From DASXVU01 sp963732855 (lineage in GTDB: Archaea; Thermoplasmatota; Thermoplasmata; Methanomassiliicoccales; UBA472): a DNA stretch of 64,000 bases. Positions 1 to 9,454 of this stretch are shown piece by piece. Under the pieces are notes generated by a model. That model ran no database searches and was not told the origin of the DNA. It saw only the letters and a list, made by a program, of their open reading frames with translations. The stretch lies in contig CAVTBB010000003.1 of the NCBI GenBank assembly GCA_963732855.1, positions 620,001 to 684,000 on the forward strand, given 5' to 3'. Both the position numbers and the translations under genes were made by a program. How positions within the stretch are numbered: the stretch's first letter is position 1; each line of letters begins with the position of its first letter.

Positions 1-462
1 TTGTTCCTGGTCCCCGATTATGATCTCGGTGCTGCCGCCTCCGATATCGATGAAAAGCGCTTTGCGGTCTTTGATATGAACCCCGCTGGCCACACCGAGG
101 TAGATGAGGCGGGCCTCCTCCTTTCCGGAGATGACCGAGACATCGACCTTGGCCTCCTCCCGCAGTCGGTTCAACAGGTCAATCTGGTTCTTCGCTTCCC
201 TGGCGGCGGACGTTGCAACGGCGATCACCTCTTCCGCCCCATAGGCGCGGGAAAGCTCGGCGAACTTCTTGACCACCATCACTCCCCGGAATATCGCTTC
301 CGGAGTGAGCATCTGGTCCCTGAACTCGCCATCCCCCAGCCGGACCACTTCCTTTTCTTGGCTGAGCACGGTGTAGGACCGATTGGGGTTGACCCTGACC
401 ACGAGCAGGCGAACTGAATTGGTGCCGATATCGATGAAGCCCACTACCTTTGGAAGGATCAT
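1..462 (-). CDS. ppx: Exopolyphosphatase Ppx/GppA family, N-terminal part (runs off window)
   Basis: The first 154 codons of a Ppx/GppA-type exopolyphosphatase, which releases phosphate from the ends of polyphosphate or hydrolyses pppGpp. The translated start reads MILPKVVGFIDIGTNSVRLL, the actin/HSP70-like ATPase phosphate-1 motif (DIGTNS). Near residues 142-148 the phosphate-2 motif DIGGGST is visible, and ATSAAREA lies between them. The ATG overlaps the TGA of the upstream CHAD/HD gene by 4 bases, so it is the last visible gene of the ppk1 operon. The C-terminal half lies beyond base 1. The family assignment is secure; whether the substrate is polyphosphate or pppGpp is inferred from the operon. 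Confidence 0.93.
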   Translation of the reverse strand, partial: MILPKVVGFIDIGTNSVRLLVVRVNPNRSYTVLSQEKEVVRLGDGEFRDQMLTPEAIFRGVMVVKKFAELSRAYGAEEVIAVATSAAREAKNQIDLLNRLREEAKVDVSVISGKEEARLIYLGVASGVHIKDRKALFIDIGGGSTEIIIGDQEQ

Positions 463-1976
463 GCAAGTTTCCACTCAAATGTAAGGGTCGTTTCGAATAT
501 CTTCTCGAACAGGTTCTTCTTCATTAGAACCTTGTCCAGCTCCCGATCAGGATATTTAGTAGTTCTTAGGAGGACGTTCACGCTTCCTTTCTTGATCTGG
601 CATTCGATCGATCTTACCACCGAAGCGTGTGATACGTCAAGTGCATCCGCCACCCTCAGTATCGAGGCAAGCTTGTCGACGATCATCCGATCGGCGGACC
701 TCAACGCCTTGTAGCCTCTATGATCATCGTCAGGAAGCGCACCGCGGTGATATCTGGCCACATTGGCCACGATCGAACGTTCCCTCCCGTCGAACGGCAG
801 CTGGTCGTCGCTCATGATCATCTGAAGGGAAGTCTTATGGTGTCCTTCCTGCCCTTCTTTCCATCCGATGTCATGCAATACCGCAGCATATTCCAGCATG
901 CTTTTTTGCATATCATCTAGTTGATGAAGGGGCCGAAGATCGTCGAACAGCATCATTGACAAACCCGCGACGTGGAGGGGATGCCCTTCGTCTACCCCGC
1001 AACCCCTGGCGATGGCCTTGACCCTTTCCAGCTTGGTCAAACCGGTCTCCTGGGGCATGGTCTGGGCCGCATCTGGGACGATCGAGTTCAGTAGGTCGGT
1101 AAAGAAGCCTTCCTCGATGAGCGATTCCCAGAACTTGACGAAGCCTTCATACCCAGCGATGCGCGCCGCCATCCGGTCATGCTGCAATGCCTCGAGGCCT
1201 GGATCAGAGGTACCTCGCGCCAGAAGCATGTCGATCCATACATCGCAGTCATGCAGTCCTCCGAGCCTGTCCTGCAGGTCCTTTATGGTCGCGATCCGGT
1301 CCTTGATGCCCTCACCGTAGAGCGCTTCGAACGCCTCCATGGTATAACGCAAGCGCTTGGCGGCGATCCTCATCTGGTGATGCTTTTCCATCGCCTCAGG
1401 CTGGTGGACGCATTCCTGAAGAGAAAGGAGGTCATCCATCCTTATCGAGATGTGATGGAACGCCCGTTCCATGGTGCCATAGGGTACCGAGCAGCGCGGG
1501 GCCTTGTGAACTTCCTCACAGGCCCTCCGCATCTCCTCCAGGGTTCCTTTTCGTTCCAGCCTCTCCAGGCCGGAGACGATACGGGGTTGTGCTCTCTCCC
1601 TTCGCATCTCCATCTCTCTGGTCAGTTCCACTAGGGAGGGGAGGTCGGCATGGGCCTGGGCAAATCCCTTCAGGAACTCTATCTGTACATCGAGATCCCT
1701 GGCTTCGCCGAGGTCCTTGGTCACGGAGCGGACCGCCTTATTCCATACCTTGACGTCTTCTTCATCATAGCACTCGCCGAACAGCCCCAGTGCCGACCGC
1801 AATCTCCTGGAGGCCACACGCATACGGTGCACGAACTCTTTATCGTCCTCGTCCTTAACTCCCTTGATCTCCGCAGTAAGCGAATCCAACGAATGGAGCA
1901 AGCGCTCCGCACCGAACGCCCTGTAGTGTTCGATATCGCAGGTCAAGAGGAATGGCTCTGCCTTAGGATCCGCCAT
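459..1976 (-). CDS. CHAD domain protein fused to HD (Ppx C-terminal-like) domain
   Basis: A 505-residue protein. The N-terminal ~290 residues form a CHAD domain of two alpha-helical repeats with the conserved basic/histidine helices (HRMRVASRRLR near 50, HQMRIAAKRLRYTM near 205). CHAD domains bind polyphosphate. The C-terminal ~170 residues contain an HD phosphohydrolase-like domain (AVLHDIGW near 370, later RYHRG and LRVADALD) resembling the C-terminal domain of long Ppx/GppA enzymes. The gene overlaps ppk1 by 14 bases upstream and ppx by 4 bases downstream, giving the order kinase, binding/hydrolase, exopolyphosphatase. It probably binds or processes polyphosphate; the exact HD substrate is unknown. 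Confidence 0.88.
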   Translation of the reverse strand: MADPKAEPFLLTCDIEHYRAFGAERLLHSLDSLTAEIKGVKDEDDKEFVHRMRVASRRLRSALGLFGECYDEEDVKVWNKAVRSVTKDLGEARDLDVQIEFLKGFAQAHADLPSLVELTREMEMRRERAQPRIVSGLERLERKGTLEEMRRACEEVHKAPRCSVPYGTMERAFHHISIRMDDLLSLQECVHQPEAMEKHHQMRIAAKRLRYTMEAFEALYGEGIKDRIATIKDLQDRLGGLHDCDVWIDMLLARGTSDPGLEALQHDRMAARIAGYEGFVKFWESLIEEGFFTDLLNSIVPDAAQTMPQETGLTKLERVKAIARGCGVDEGHPLHVAGLSMMLFDDLRPLHQLDDMQKSMLEYAAVLHDIGWKEGQEGHHKTSLQMIMSDDQLPFDGRERSIVANVARYHRGALPDDDHRGYKALRSADRMIVDKLASILRVADALDVSHASVVRSIECQIKKGSVNVLLRTTKYPDRELDKVLMKKNLFEKIFETTLTFEWKLA

Positions 1977-4158
1977 GCCATTTGCCCCGATGTTTGATCA
2001 TCCACAACTGTGAGTTAATTTTCTTCTCCCCATGCTCTGGAATCACCCTTTGATATGAACCATCTTGCTTAAGCTCTCGAGCTTTCACGTTGTCTGCCAT
2101 ATGTACCTCTAGGATGTCCTTAACCAAGGCGTTCCTCAGTTTCTTATCGCCCACCGGGAACAGAACCTCGACCCGTTTTTGTAGGTTGCGGGGCATCATG
2201 TCCGAGGAGCCGAGAAGGACCTCTTCGTCCCCTCCGTTATGGAAATAGAATATCCGTGCGTGCTCAAGGAAGCGCCCTAGGATGGAGACAACGCGGATAT
2301 TCTCACTGATACCCTCTATCCCCGGTCGGAGGCAGCATTGGCCCCTGATGTTGAGATCGATCTTGACCCCCGCCATCGAAGCCCGATAAAGCGCTTGGAT
2401 GATCTCCTTGTCCACCAGTGCGTTCAGCTTCCATCCTATGTAACCGTCGCCCTTGTCCTTGTGTCGTTGGATCTCCCGGTCGATGCGACGGACCATCTCT
2501 CGACGCATGGATACCGGTGAGACCAGCAATTTCCGGTAATCCTCCTTCTGTGAGTAACCGGTCAAAGAATTGAACAGGTCGGAGACATCTGAACCGATCG
2601 CCTGATCAGAGGTCATGTAGCCAATGTCCCCATAGACCCGGGCGGTGTTGGCGTTATAATTCCCCGAGCTGATATGAGAATAACGGACGATCCCGCTCTT
2701 CTCCTTCCTGATGATCAGGCACAGCTTGGCGTGCACCTTTAGGTCGGCCAGTCCGTAGACGACGTGAACTCCCTTGGTCTCCAATGCTCTGGCCCATTCG
2801 ATGTTGTTCTCCTCGTCGAACCGGGCTTTCAGTTCCACGATCGCCGCCACCGCCTTGCCGTTGTCACGGGCGTCCATCAGTGCTTCGATGATGGGGGAAT
2901 GACGGTCCACCCGGTACAACGTTATCTTGATTGCCAGCACTTCCGGGTCTACCGCGGCTTCTTTGAGTAGGTTGACCACCGGGACGAACGAGTCGTACGG
3001 ATGGTACAGAATAAAGTCCCGCTCCTTGATGGCGGCGAAGATCTTCTTCTCGTTCTGAAGTTCCGGTGGCACATAAGGAAGGAAGGGGATGTCCTTCAGG
3101 TCCTGGCGGGGCAGACCCCATAGCTGCCAGAGGTCGACGAAACCCAGGGGAGGGGGTGTCTGGTACACCAGATATGGCGGCAGGCCAAGCTTGACGGCGA
3201 AGAGGTCACGCAGATGCACCGGCATTGTGCTGTCGACCTCCAGGCGGGTGGGGGCGCCAACGCGGCGGTTCTCCACTCCCTCCTCGACCGCGGTAAGCAG
3301 ATCCTCAGCCTCGTCTAGCTCGATCTCGATGTCGGCGTCCCTGGTGATGCGGAAGACGTATGACGTCTCCACCTTCATGCCCGGGAAGAGCAGGTCGAGG
3401 TTCGATGCCACCAGGTCCTCGAGGAAAACGAAGTGGTTCCCCTTGCCCGACTTGTCATTGTCGTCGTCGAACTCGATCAAGCGGGGGAACAGTCCGTTCG
3501 GGACCTTCACCCGGGCATACTTCTCATGTCCTTTCGAGTCCTTCACCACAACAGCTAGATTGATCGATAGGTTGGATATGAAGGGGAACGGGTGCACCAG
3601 GTCCAGTGCTAGCGGGGTAAGGGTGGGAAATATGACCTTCTCGAAGTGCTCTCTCAGCTGGTCACGCTCATCAACGGAAAGTTCCTCCATCCTATGGATG
3701 TGGACGCCGTTCTTCTTCAGTTTGGGCAGGATGTCTTCCTGCCAGCACTTAAGGTGTTCGTCCAAGAACGGTTTTAACTCCTCGCGCAGGGTATGCAACT
3801 GTTCCAACGGCGTCATGCCATCTGGCGGTGGTTCCAACGCCCCCTTGTTCAGCTGACGTTTGAGCCCAGAGACCCTTATCATGAAGAACTCATCCAAGTT
3901 GTTCCCGCAGATGGCCAGGAACTTGACCCTTTCCAGTAACGGGTGGGTTTCATCCTTTGCCTCCTCAAGGACACGCGTGTTGAACCTGACCCAGCTGATC
4001 TCCCTATTGATGAATAGGCGGGGGTCGTCGAGAATGTCCACTGCGCCATCTTTGAGCGAGCCTTTCAGGTCGATCACCACTTTCTTTTTCTGGGACTTCT
4101 TGGGCTTATCTTTCATCTTGGCTGGTAAAGGCGACGAATTCCTATTTATGTTGTCCAT
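1963..4158 (-). CDS. ppk: Polyphosphate kinase 1
   Basis: A 731-residue PPK1, which reversibly moves the ATP gamma-phosphate onto polyphosphate. After a lysine-rich N-terminal extension of ~45 residues come the N domain (INREISWVRFNTRVLEEA), the head domain, and the two phospholipase-D-like C domains carrying the catalytic histidine segment (DLKVHAKLCLI), the SSGNYN motif, and LGSSDMMPRNL. The length is slightly above the usual ~690-710. It is first in the operon with the CHAD/HD and ppx genes. Upstream lies the tRNA-Leu gene on the other strand, with a shared AT-rich promoter gap of ~90 bases. Confidence 0.96.
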   Translation of the reverse strand: MDNINRNSSPLPAKMKDKPKKSQKKKVVIDLKGSLKDGAVDILDDPRLFINREISWVRFNTRVLEEAKDETHPLLERVKFLAICGNNLDEFFMIRVSGLKRQLNKGALEPPPDGMTPLEQLHTLREELKPFLDEHLKCWQEDILPKLKKNGVHIHRMEELSVDERDQLREHFEKVIFPTLTPLALDLVHPFPFISNLSINLAVVVKDSKGHEKYARVKVPNGLFPRLIEFDDDNDKSGKGNHFVFLEDLVASNLDLLFPGMKVETSYVFRITRDADIEIELDEAEDLLTAVEEGVENRRVGAPTRLEVDSTMPVHLRDLFAVKLGLPPYLVYQTPPPLGFVDLWQLWGLPRQDLKDIPFLPYVPPELQNEKKIFAAIKERDFILYHPYDSFVPVVNLLKEAAVDPEVLAIKITLYRVDRHSPIIEALMDARDNGKAVAAIVELKARFDEENNIEWARALETKGVHVVYGLADLKVHAKLCLIIRKEKSGIVRYSHISSGNYNANTARVYGDIGYMTSDQAIGSDVSDLFNSLTGYSQKEDYRKLLVSPVSMRREMVRRIDREIQRHKDKGDGYIGWKLNALVDKEIIQALYRASMAGVKIDLNIRGQCCLRPGIEGISENIRVVSILGRFLEHARIFYFHNGGDEEVLLGSSDMMPRNLQKRVEVLFPVGDKKLRNALVKDILEVHMADNVKARELKQDGSYQRVIPEHGEKKINSQLWMIKHRGKWHGGS

Positions 4159-4250
4159 ATGCCTTGTCCCAGTTCAGATGGGCGTCTGACCCCGTCTAGG
4201 GGCTCAATAAGCTTTTTGTACAAAGACCTCGTTCGGTAAATTCCAGCTTT

Positions 4251-4337
4251 GGAGGGGTAGCCAAGCTTGGCCAACGGCGCTAGATTCAGGGTCTAGTCCC
4301 TAGCGGTCCAAGGGTTCAAATCCCTTCTCCTCCACCA
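4251..4337 (+). tRNA. tRNA-Leu (anticodon CAG)
   Basis: The acceptor GGAGGGG pairs with CTCCTCC (one G-U). The anticodon stem CTAGA/TCTAG holds the 7-base loop TTCAGGG with anticodon CAG. A class II long variable arm (about TCCCTAGCGGTCC) and the T arm AAGGG-TTCAAAT-CCCTT follow. The discriminator is A and a CCA is encoded, immediately followed by a second CCA that is outside the tRNA. No intron is seen. A T-rich box about 35 bases upstream may be its promoter. Confidence 0.95.
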
Positions 4338-4403
4338 CCATTTTATTCAACTTCATGAAGGAGTCCCACAATCCTTATCGTCGACCTCAACGGTAAAGGA
4401 TCG

Positions 4404-4853
4404 ATGAATGCCCTGGTCTTGTTCGATTCAAAGCACGGGAACACTGAGAAGGTCGCCCAGGCGATCGCTGTCGGTCTCAAAGAAGGCGGCATCGACTCCA
4501 TCGAATGCCGCGCGCTTTCCCGATCTGGGGAGGAGGATTTCCAGGGGAAGGATCTATGGGTGCTTGGTACTCCGACCCACTACGGCCGGGTGCCATTCCG
4601 TTTTTCCACGCTGCTGAAAAACGCCCTGAGGGAAGATCATCCAGAGGTAAAGGTCGTCATCTTCGACACCCGGATGAGCGATTTCACTGAAGGGGCGGCG
4701 ATCAAGTTGAGGAAGATCCTGGAGAAGAAGGGAAAGCCAATTGTCGCCGACGCCTCGTTCGTCGTGGTCGGTATGCGTGGCCCATTGGTGGAGGGCGAAA
4801 CGGAAAGGGCCAGGCTCTTTGGTAGGCAGATCGCAGAATCATTGTTGAACTGA
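4404..4853 (+). CDS. Flavodoxin-domain protein
   Basis: 149 residues with the flavodoxin fold. The N-terminal strand and FMN phosphate loop read LVLFDSKHGNTEKVA, and the second FMN loop region reads LGTPTHYGRVPF near 55-65. It is about flavodoxin length with no fused domain. Such proteins carry electrons or bind FMN in the cytoplasm. It stands alone between tRNA-Leu and a broken MFS gene, so the redox partner is not evident. The start ATG follows AACGGTAAAGGATCG, a weak ribosome binding site. Confidence 0.8.
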   Translation: MNALVLFDSKHGNTEKVAQAIAVGLKEGGIDSIECRALSRSGEEDFQGKDLWVLGTPTHYGRVPFRFSTLLKNALREDHPEVKVVIFDTRMSDFTEGAAIKLRKILEKKGKPIVADASFVVVGMRGPLVEGETERARLFGRQIAESLLN

Positions 4854-4998
4854 CAATAAGGCCTCGCACCAGCGATCCGGGCGATAAGCGTCCCGCAGCC
4901 AAAGTACAACATATCTGGTCATGTTGTATTCATCATGCGCATGCACCGAATAATTCTTGAACCAAAGTTTTTCATTTTCACGGATGAATGGATGTTGG

Positions 4999-6331
4999 TT
5001 AATCGCAATTGATGATGTGGGGCCCTTCGTTATCCGAAGGCACCTTTTCCACGTTGGTCGAGAGTAGCAGTATGAGTCCCGCTATTACGAATCCAGATGA
5101 CATGAGGAACTCGACTTGATAACCATAGTACTCGGCAACGAAACCTCCTAATATCGACCCGAAAACTGCCGCGACACCCTGGATCGAATTGTACATGCCT
5201 AGCGACTGAGTGCGGAAGTCGTGATAGGACATCTTAGAGACCAAGGCGTTTCCTGGAACGCTGATTCCCGCCCAGCACAATCCGGCCATGGCATGCAGGA
5301 GCAACAGTGCGGCGAATAGCCATGGAAAAGGCAGGTTGAGCATCAGTCACCAGGAAGAATGCTGGAAAGATCACGATCCGAAATATGAAAGCGACCGCTT
5401 GGATTCTTTTTCCTTCCATCCTCCCCATTAGCCTTCCCACCAGCGAATAGGTCAGGACTGAGGCCAACGAAGATGCGAGGTATATGATGAAAATTTCACC
5501 AGAGGTCAATCCTACATATTGGCTCAGGAAAATGGGAAATACGACGTAAAACGAGAGGAAACCTGCAAAGGCGAGGAAAGTCATTGCGTAGTACCGTTTT
5601 AGGTTATTGGGAAAGTTGGCCATTTTGAGGTTCTTGGCGCTCACCTTGGTTATAAAGATCACTCGCTGGGGCAAGTATCTCGCTTTCTCAATGATATGCA
5701 CGGTCAGGTGACCATAGTCCGCTGGGTTTAATTTACGACGGTCAAGTTTCTCTTTTGGTTCCGGGACCCAACGTAGAGCAAGAATCGAAGAGACAAGGCA
5801 CAATACAGCTGCCAGTATGAAAAGTCCCCGAATCGAGTTCACACCATCTGGGCCGTTGAACAATATAAGCCAAATTGCACCAATTATCAGCCCCAATACC
5901 CAACCAATACCGCCTACTCTGCTGAAATCCCCCAACCGTTTGGCCCAGTCCTTCTTTTCGAACGATTCTAGGACCAAGACGGTGCCAACCGGTGCGACGG
6001 CCGCTGCCAAAAGACCAAGCATGAAGTTTGCCAGATAATACTGGGGGATGCTGGTTGAGAACCCCATCATTATGAGTGCCAATCCCATGCCAAGGAACCC
6101 CATTATGATGAAGGGCTTTCTTTTTTGGAGGGTATCGGACAGATTTCCCCATAGGATGTTGGCCGGTACAGCCGCGATCGAGGTTATGGCGGAAGCGATG
6201 CCTACCTGGGCGACCGTTCCCTTGAGGCTCTCGGTGATGAATAGCGGGATGATGGGGTTGGTGCTCCCTCCAGCGACATTGTAGGGAAGGAATGTATAGT
6301 ACCATTTCTCATCCTTCTTGTCGTCGGACAT
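4999..6331 (-). pseudogene. MFS transporter, frameshifted
   Basis: A Major Facilitator Superfamily transporter split into two frames. The first frame (6331 down to ~5340) gives ~330 good residues, with the MFS motif A-like loop GNLSDTLQKRKPF between helices 2 and 3. It then goes out of frame after FFLVT. The second frame (from 5343 to 4999) continues with LNLPFPWLFAALLLLHAMAG and three further membrane helices. Near 5341 the read GTGACTGATGCTC carries one base too many or two too few, with no homopolymer present. The substrate is unknown. Repaired, it would be ~440 residues with ~12 helices. Confidence 0.82.
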
Positions 6332-6391
6332 TTCCCATCCTCCTCTACTGAATCTGGACGAGGGTAATAACGGTTTGCTTGCAGGATATTC

Positions 6392-6721
6392 TCAAAGCCT
6401 AATGAAAACGGCGAGCAAGATCATCGCCAGCACGAAAACGGAGATTCCGACGAAACGATAGTCCTTCTCCAGGCCGAAGGTGATCCCAGAGGCAATTATC
6501 CTCATCATAGGGGTGGCGATGAGGAAAACGATGCCAAGATCGATGACCGCGATGGGGTTGCCTTGGACGATGCCGTCTAGTATCCCGTCCAATGATAGCG
6601 TTGTCCCTTCGATCGGGTTCAAGGCGTACATGATGAGCCCTACGATCATGGTGCCGAAGCTTAGCACCAGGCCTACGATCAGCACCAGATGCACGGTCCA
6701 GTTCAATCGTTCATTGGCCAT
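6392..6721 (-). CDS. DUF1634 membrane protein
   Basis: 109 residues with three predicted membrane helices: ~10-32, a central one near VIDLGIVFLIATPMMRIIAS, and ~88-107. The layout and the P-M-M-R segment match DUF1634, a small family usually found directly beside TauE/SafE anion exporters. Here it starts one base after the TauE/SafE stop, so the two are co-transcribed and probably act together. Its biochemical role is not known. Confidence 0.82.
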   Translation of the reverse strand: MANERLNWTVHLVLIVGLVLSFGTMIVGLIMYALNPIEGTTLSLDGILDGIVQGNPIAVIDLGIVFLIATPMMRIIASGITFGLEKDYRFVGISVFVLAMILLAVFIRL

Positions 6722-6722
6722 G

Positions 6723-7568
6723 TCACACCGCCTCCAGCAGGCCGGTCGCCTTCAGGGCCATCATGGCCGCGATCACGATGAGGATGATCGAGAACATTGT
6801 TCTGATTCTGCGGCCCTCAGAGCGGAACATCATGTGCGTTCCTGTGAAAGAACCTATGATCACCCCCACCGCGACTGTCGCCGCCAGCACCGGGGATATC
6901 AGGCCGTAGGAATAGTACACCACCGCCCCAGCCAGGGCCGTGACGCCGATCATGAAGTTGCTGGTGGCGGTAGCCGCCTTGATAGGAACGCACATGCATG
7001 CGTTCATCACCGGTACCTTGATGACGCCCCCTCCTACTCCGAGCATTCCAGAGGCGGCCCCGGCCAGGAGTCCAGCCCCCATTCCGGTCTTGATGCCCTT
7101 GACGCCATAGCAGACCTCGTTACCGCTCCCGCTTTCGGTATAGGTGCATGACAGATCAAGCAGCTGACCGTTCAATTCGGCGCTGTCAGGGGATATGGTC
7201 CGCTCCGGGCGGCGCAGCATGTATATGGCACTGTATATCAGCATGAAGGCGAAGACCAAAGCCAGGACCTTCTGGTCCATGTATATTGCGACGAGGGCCC
7301 CTATGATCGAGCCGACCGTGGTGGTCGTTTCCAGGAGCATCCCCAATCTCACATTGACGAAACCCTTCTGCACGTATCTGGAGGCGGCACCAGTGGATGA
7401 GGCGATTACGCCGATTAGCGAAGCGCCGATCGCCTCCTGCATGCTGAAACCGAGCGCAAGCGTTAACGCCGGGATCACGATGATGCCGCCCCCCAGTCCG
7501 AGCAGGGAACCAATCAGGCCAGCTATGAAGGCGAAAGCAATGACTATCAGGGCGGTCAGGGGGTCCAT
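6723..7568 (-). CDS. TauE/SafE family sulfite/anion exporter
   Basis: 281 residues with about eight membrane helices and the two glycine-rich repeats of the TauE/SafE family: GLIGSLLGLGGGIIVIPAL near 15-33, and GMLGVGGGVIKVPVMN near 170-185. The family moves sulfite, sulfoacetate or other small anions across the cytoplasmic membrane. It forms an operon with the DUF1634 gene downstream. The actual substrate cannot be read from the sequence. Confidence 0.9.
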   Translation of the reverse strand: MDPLTALIVIAFAFIAGLIGSLLGLGGGIIVIPALTLALGFSMQEAIGASLIGVIASSTGAASRYVQKGFVNVRLGMLLETTTTVGSIIGALVAIYMDQKVLALVFAFMLIYSAIYMLRRPERTISPDSAELNGQLLDLSCTYTESGSGNEVCYGVKGIKTGMGAGLLAGAASGMLGVGGGVIKVPVMNACMCVPIKAATATSNFMIGVTALAGAVVYYSYGLISPVLAATVAVGVIIGSFTGTHMMFRSEGRRIRTMFSIILIVIAAMMALKATGLLEAV

Positions 7569-7688
7569 TTGCTCGATCCTTCAATTGGTTGCTAGCTAGA
7601 TATAACCAATGTGGGCCGCGGCATTCGATAGCTGTTTCCGGAGTGGCACATCAAAACCCTTTTAACCACGACAGGCTTGCGTCCACAT

Positions 7689-8555
7689 ATGGACCTAATC
7701 CTGGTCAGGTATTCCGAGGTCGGGCTCAAATCCCGGTCCGTCCGCTCACGGTTCGAGAGAGTGCTGATGGACAATATGATCTCAGCCTTGGCCAGGGAAG
7801 GGATCGAGGCGTTGGTCAACTGTGACCAGGGAAGGATCTACGTTCGAACCGACAAGACCCGCATCAATGATGGAATCAAGGTCCTGCAAAGGGTCTTTGG
7901 CATCGCATCTGTCTCGCCGGTGATAGAGACCTCGAGCGACATGGAATCGATCAAGGCCACCGCGGTAATCTATTCAAGAGAGGTCCTCGCCGACGGTTCC
8001 ACGTTCAAGATCAAGTCCCGCCGCGTCGGTTCCCACCCGTTCACCAGTATGGACATCGCCGTGCTCGTGGGCGAGGCCGTCCTCAACGCCAACCAAGACC
8101 GGGGCATCAAGGTCGATATCCATCATCCAGACAAGGAGATGTTCGTCGAGGTTCGGGACAATCAGGCGTTCATCTTCTCAGAATACTGCGAAGGGACCGG
8201 AGGATTGCCCATGGGCAGTCAAGGAAAGGTCCTGGTCGTATTGAAGAACGATACCGATGCACTGGCTGCCTGGCTGATCATGAAACGTGGATGCCGTGCG
8301 TTGGCGGTCGCCGACGAGGAGAATGAGGCGGTTCGTATCGTGAGGAGATGGGATCCCGAATTGAAGGTGCTCCCCCCGGGCGATCTGCAGGCCTATTGCA
8401 GGAAGCACAAGGCGTCCGCGGTGGTCTACGGTTATCTGGTCGAGGATGAGGACCGGATCAAGGAGAGTACGGGCCTCCCGGTGCCTGCGTTCTATCCCAT
8501 CATCGGTATGGACGGTCCGACAATCGCCGCGCGCATGGAACGTATCCGTAGTTAA
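7689..8555 (+). CDS. THUMP-domain ThiI-like protein lacking the PP-loop
   Basis: 288 residues from the ATG at 7689; a TTG four codons upstream is possible but less likely. The N-terminal ~165 residues are a ferredoxin-like plus THUMP module as in ThiI, the tRNA 4-thiouridine synthetase (MDLILVRYSEVGLKSRSVR; later FKIKSRRVGSHPF and EYCEGTGGLPMG). Canonical ThiI has SGGxDS for ATP binding. Here the aligned stretch is VLVVLKNDTDALAAWLIMKR, so the PP-loop is lost although the flanking strand and helix remain. The C-terminus is shorter than in typical ~380-residue ThiI. It could be a non-catalytic tRNA-binding paralogue. Confidence 0.82.
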   Translation: MDLILVRYSEVGLKSRSVRSRFERVLMDNMISALAREGIEALVNCDQGRIYVRTDKTRINDGIKVLQRVFGIASVSPVIETSSDMESIKATAVIYSREVLADGSTFKIKSRRVGSHPFTSMDIAVLVGEAVLNANQDRGIKVDIHHPDKEMFVEVRDNQAFIFSEYCEGTGGLPMGSQGKVLVVLKNDTDALAAWLIMKRGCRALAVADEENEAVRIVRRWDPELKVLPPGDLQAYCRKHKASAVVYGYLVEDEDRIKESTGLPVPAFYPIIGMDGPTIAARMERIRS

Positions 8556-8637
8556 TCATACTCAAAGAATCTAATTTTTGTTGATCCGCTTCCTATCCAG
8601 CCTTTGGCTGTGGGTGGTGGCTCTAATCATGAAATGA

Positions 8638-8655
8638 ATCGCCCTTTCGGGCGAT
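8638..8655. terminator. Hairpin between convergent genes
   Basis: A perfect 7-bp stem, ATCGCCC-TTTC-GGGCGAT, lies between the ThiI-like gene (plus) and rpl15e (minus). A T-rich stretch (TAATTTTTG, ~8571-8579) lies on the ThiI side. It may end both transcripts. Archaeal termination depends mainly on U-tracts, so the role of the stem is an inference. Confidence 0.45.
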
Positions 8656-8681
8656 AAAGAAAGACTGTTCTAAGAGGTTTA

Positions 8682-9332
8682 TCACTTGTTGTGATGGTCG
8701 TGCGCGGCGCCGCTGGGCCGCATCTTCTCCGCGCCCTTTCCCTTCCATCTCAGGCCACGTCCCTTGTGGCCGGCGGAGGTCAGACCGCGGTATGCCCTGC
8801 CCTTGTGCACCGGGCTGCAGATCCAGTTGATCTTCTTGTCAGACATGATCACCGGGTGGTGCTTGTCGACCAGGATAATCTCGAACCAGACGTTCCTGCC
8901 ATCCTCTCCGACCCAGTAAGAGTTGAGCACTTCCAGGTTCGGGTAGCGCTTGGAGCATCTCTCCTCGGCCATCCACTTCAGGCTCTTCCCGGCGGTCAGC
9001 TTGTTGATTCCCTTCCTCTTTGCACGGCGGCCCTTCCAGCGCATCTTACGCCTCTGGAGCGAGCCTTTCCTGACGTGGCCGCGGACCACGACGTATCCCT
9101 GCTTGGCCTTGAATCCCAAAGCACGGGCGCGGTCCAGCCTGGTAGGGTGATCTACGCGGCAGAAGTTCTCTTCCCGGCGCCATAGGATCATCCTGTCAAA
9201 CATGAGGTCTTTTACATACGTTGCATCCGGCCTCTTCCAGGCCTCGGCGATGTACTTGTACATGCTTTTGCCAGAGATGTTTCTCTTGGCTTCTTCTTCT
9301 ACGCCCTGTACGGGCTTCTCGTTCTCTGCCAT
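8682..9332 (-). CDS. rpl15e: 50S ribosomal protein L15e
   Basis: 216 residues. Ribosomal protein L15e of the large subunit, recognised by MYKYIAEAWKRP, the basic block MRWKGRRAKRKGINK, and WICSPVHKGRAYRGLTSAG. It is ~20 residues longer than usual because 23 residues (MAENEKPVQGVEEEA...) precede the normal MYKYI start. The longer start is preferred because GGAAGTGAT, an 8/9 match to the archaeal Shine-Dalgarno, sits just upstream of base 9332, while no such site precedes the internal ATG. The C-terminus is histidine-rich (HDHHNK). Confidence 0.96.
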   Translation of the reverse strand: MAENEKPVQGVEEEAKRNISGKSMYKYIAEAWKRPDATYVKDLMFDRMILWRREENFCRVDHPTRLDRARALGFKAKQGYVVVRGHVRKGSLQRRKMRWKGRRAKRKGINKLTAGKSLKWMAEERCSKRYPNLEVLNSYWVGEDGRNVWFEIILVDKHHPVIMSDKKINWICSPVHKGRAYRGLTSAGHKGRGLRWKGKGAEKMRPSGAAHDHHNK

Positions 9333-9454
9333 AGTGTATCACTTCCGCCGCGATAATTAGTGGAAGCGGCGTTTCGGGATTCGCCCTTGATAGGGTACAC
9401 ATCCTACGGGAAGACAGACCATCGTCCCGTCACTGTTTGGAGGACTAGGATTAC

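Noticed and set aside
1..417. Long open frame on the plus strand at the window start
   Set aside because: It is the antisense of ppx, whose DIGTNS and DIGGGST motifs are clear on the minus strand.
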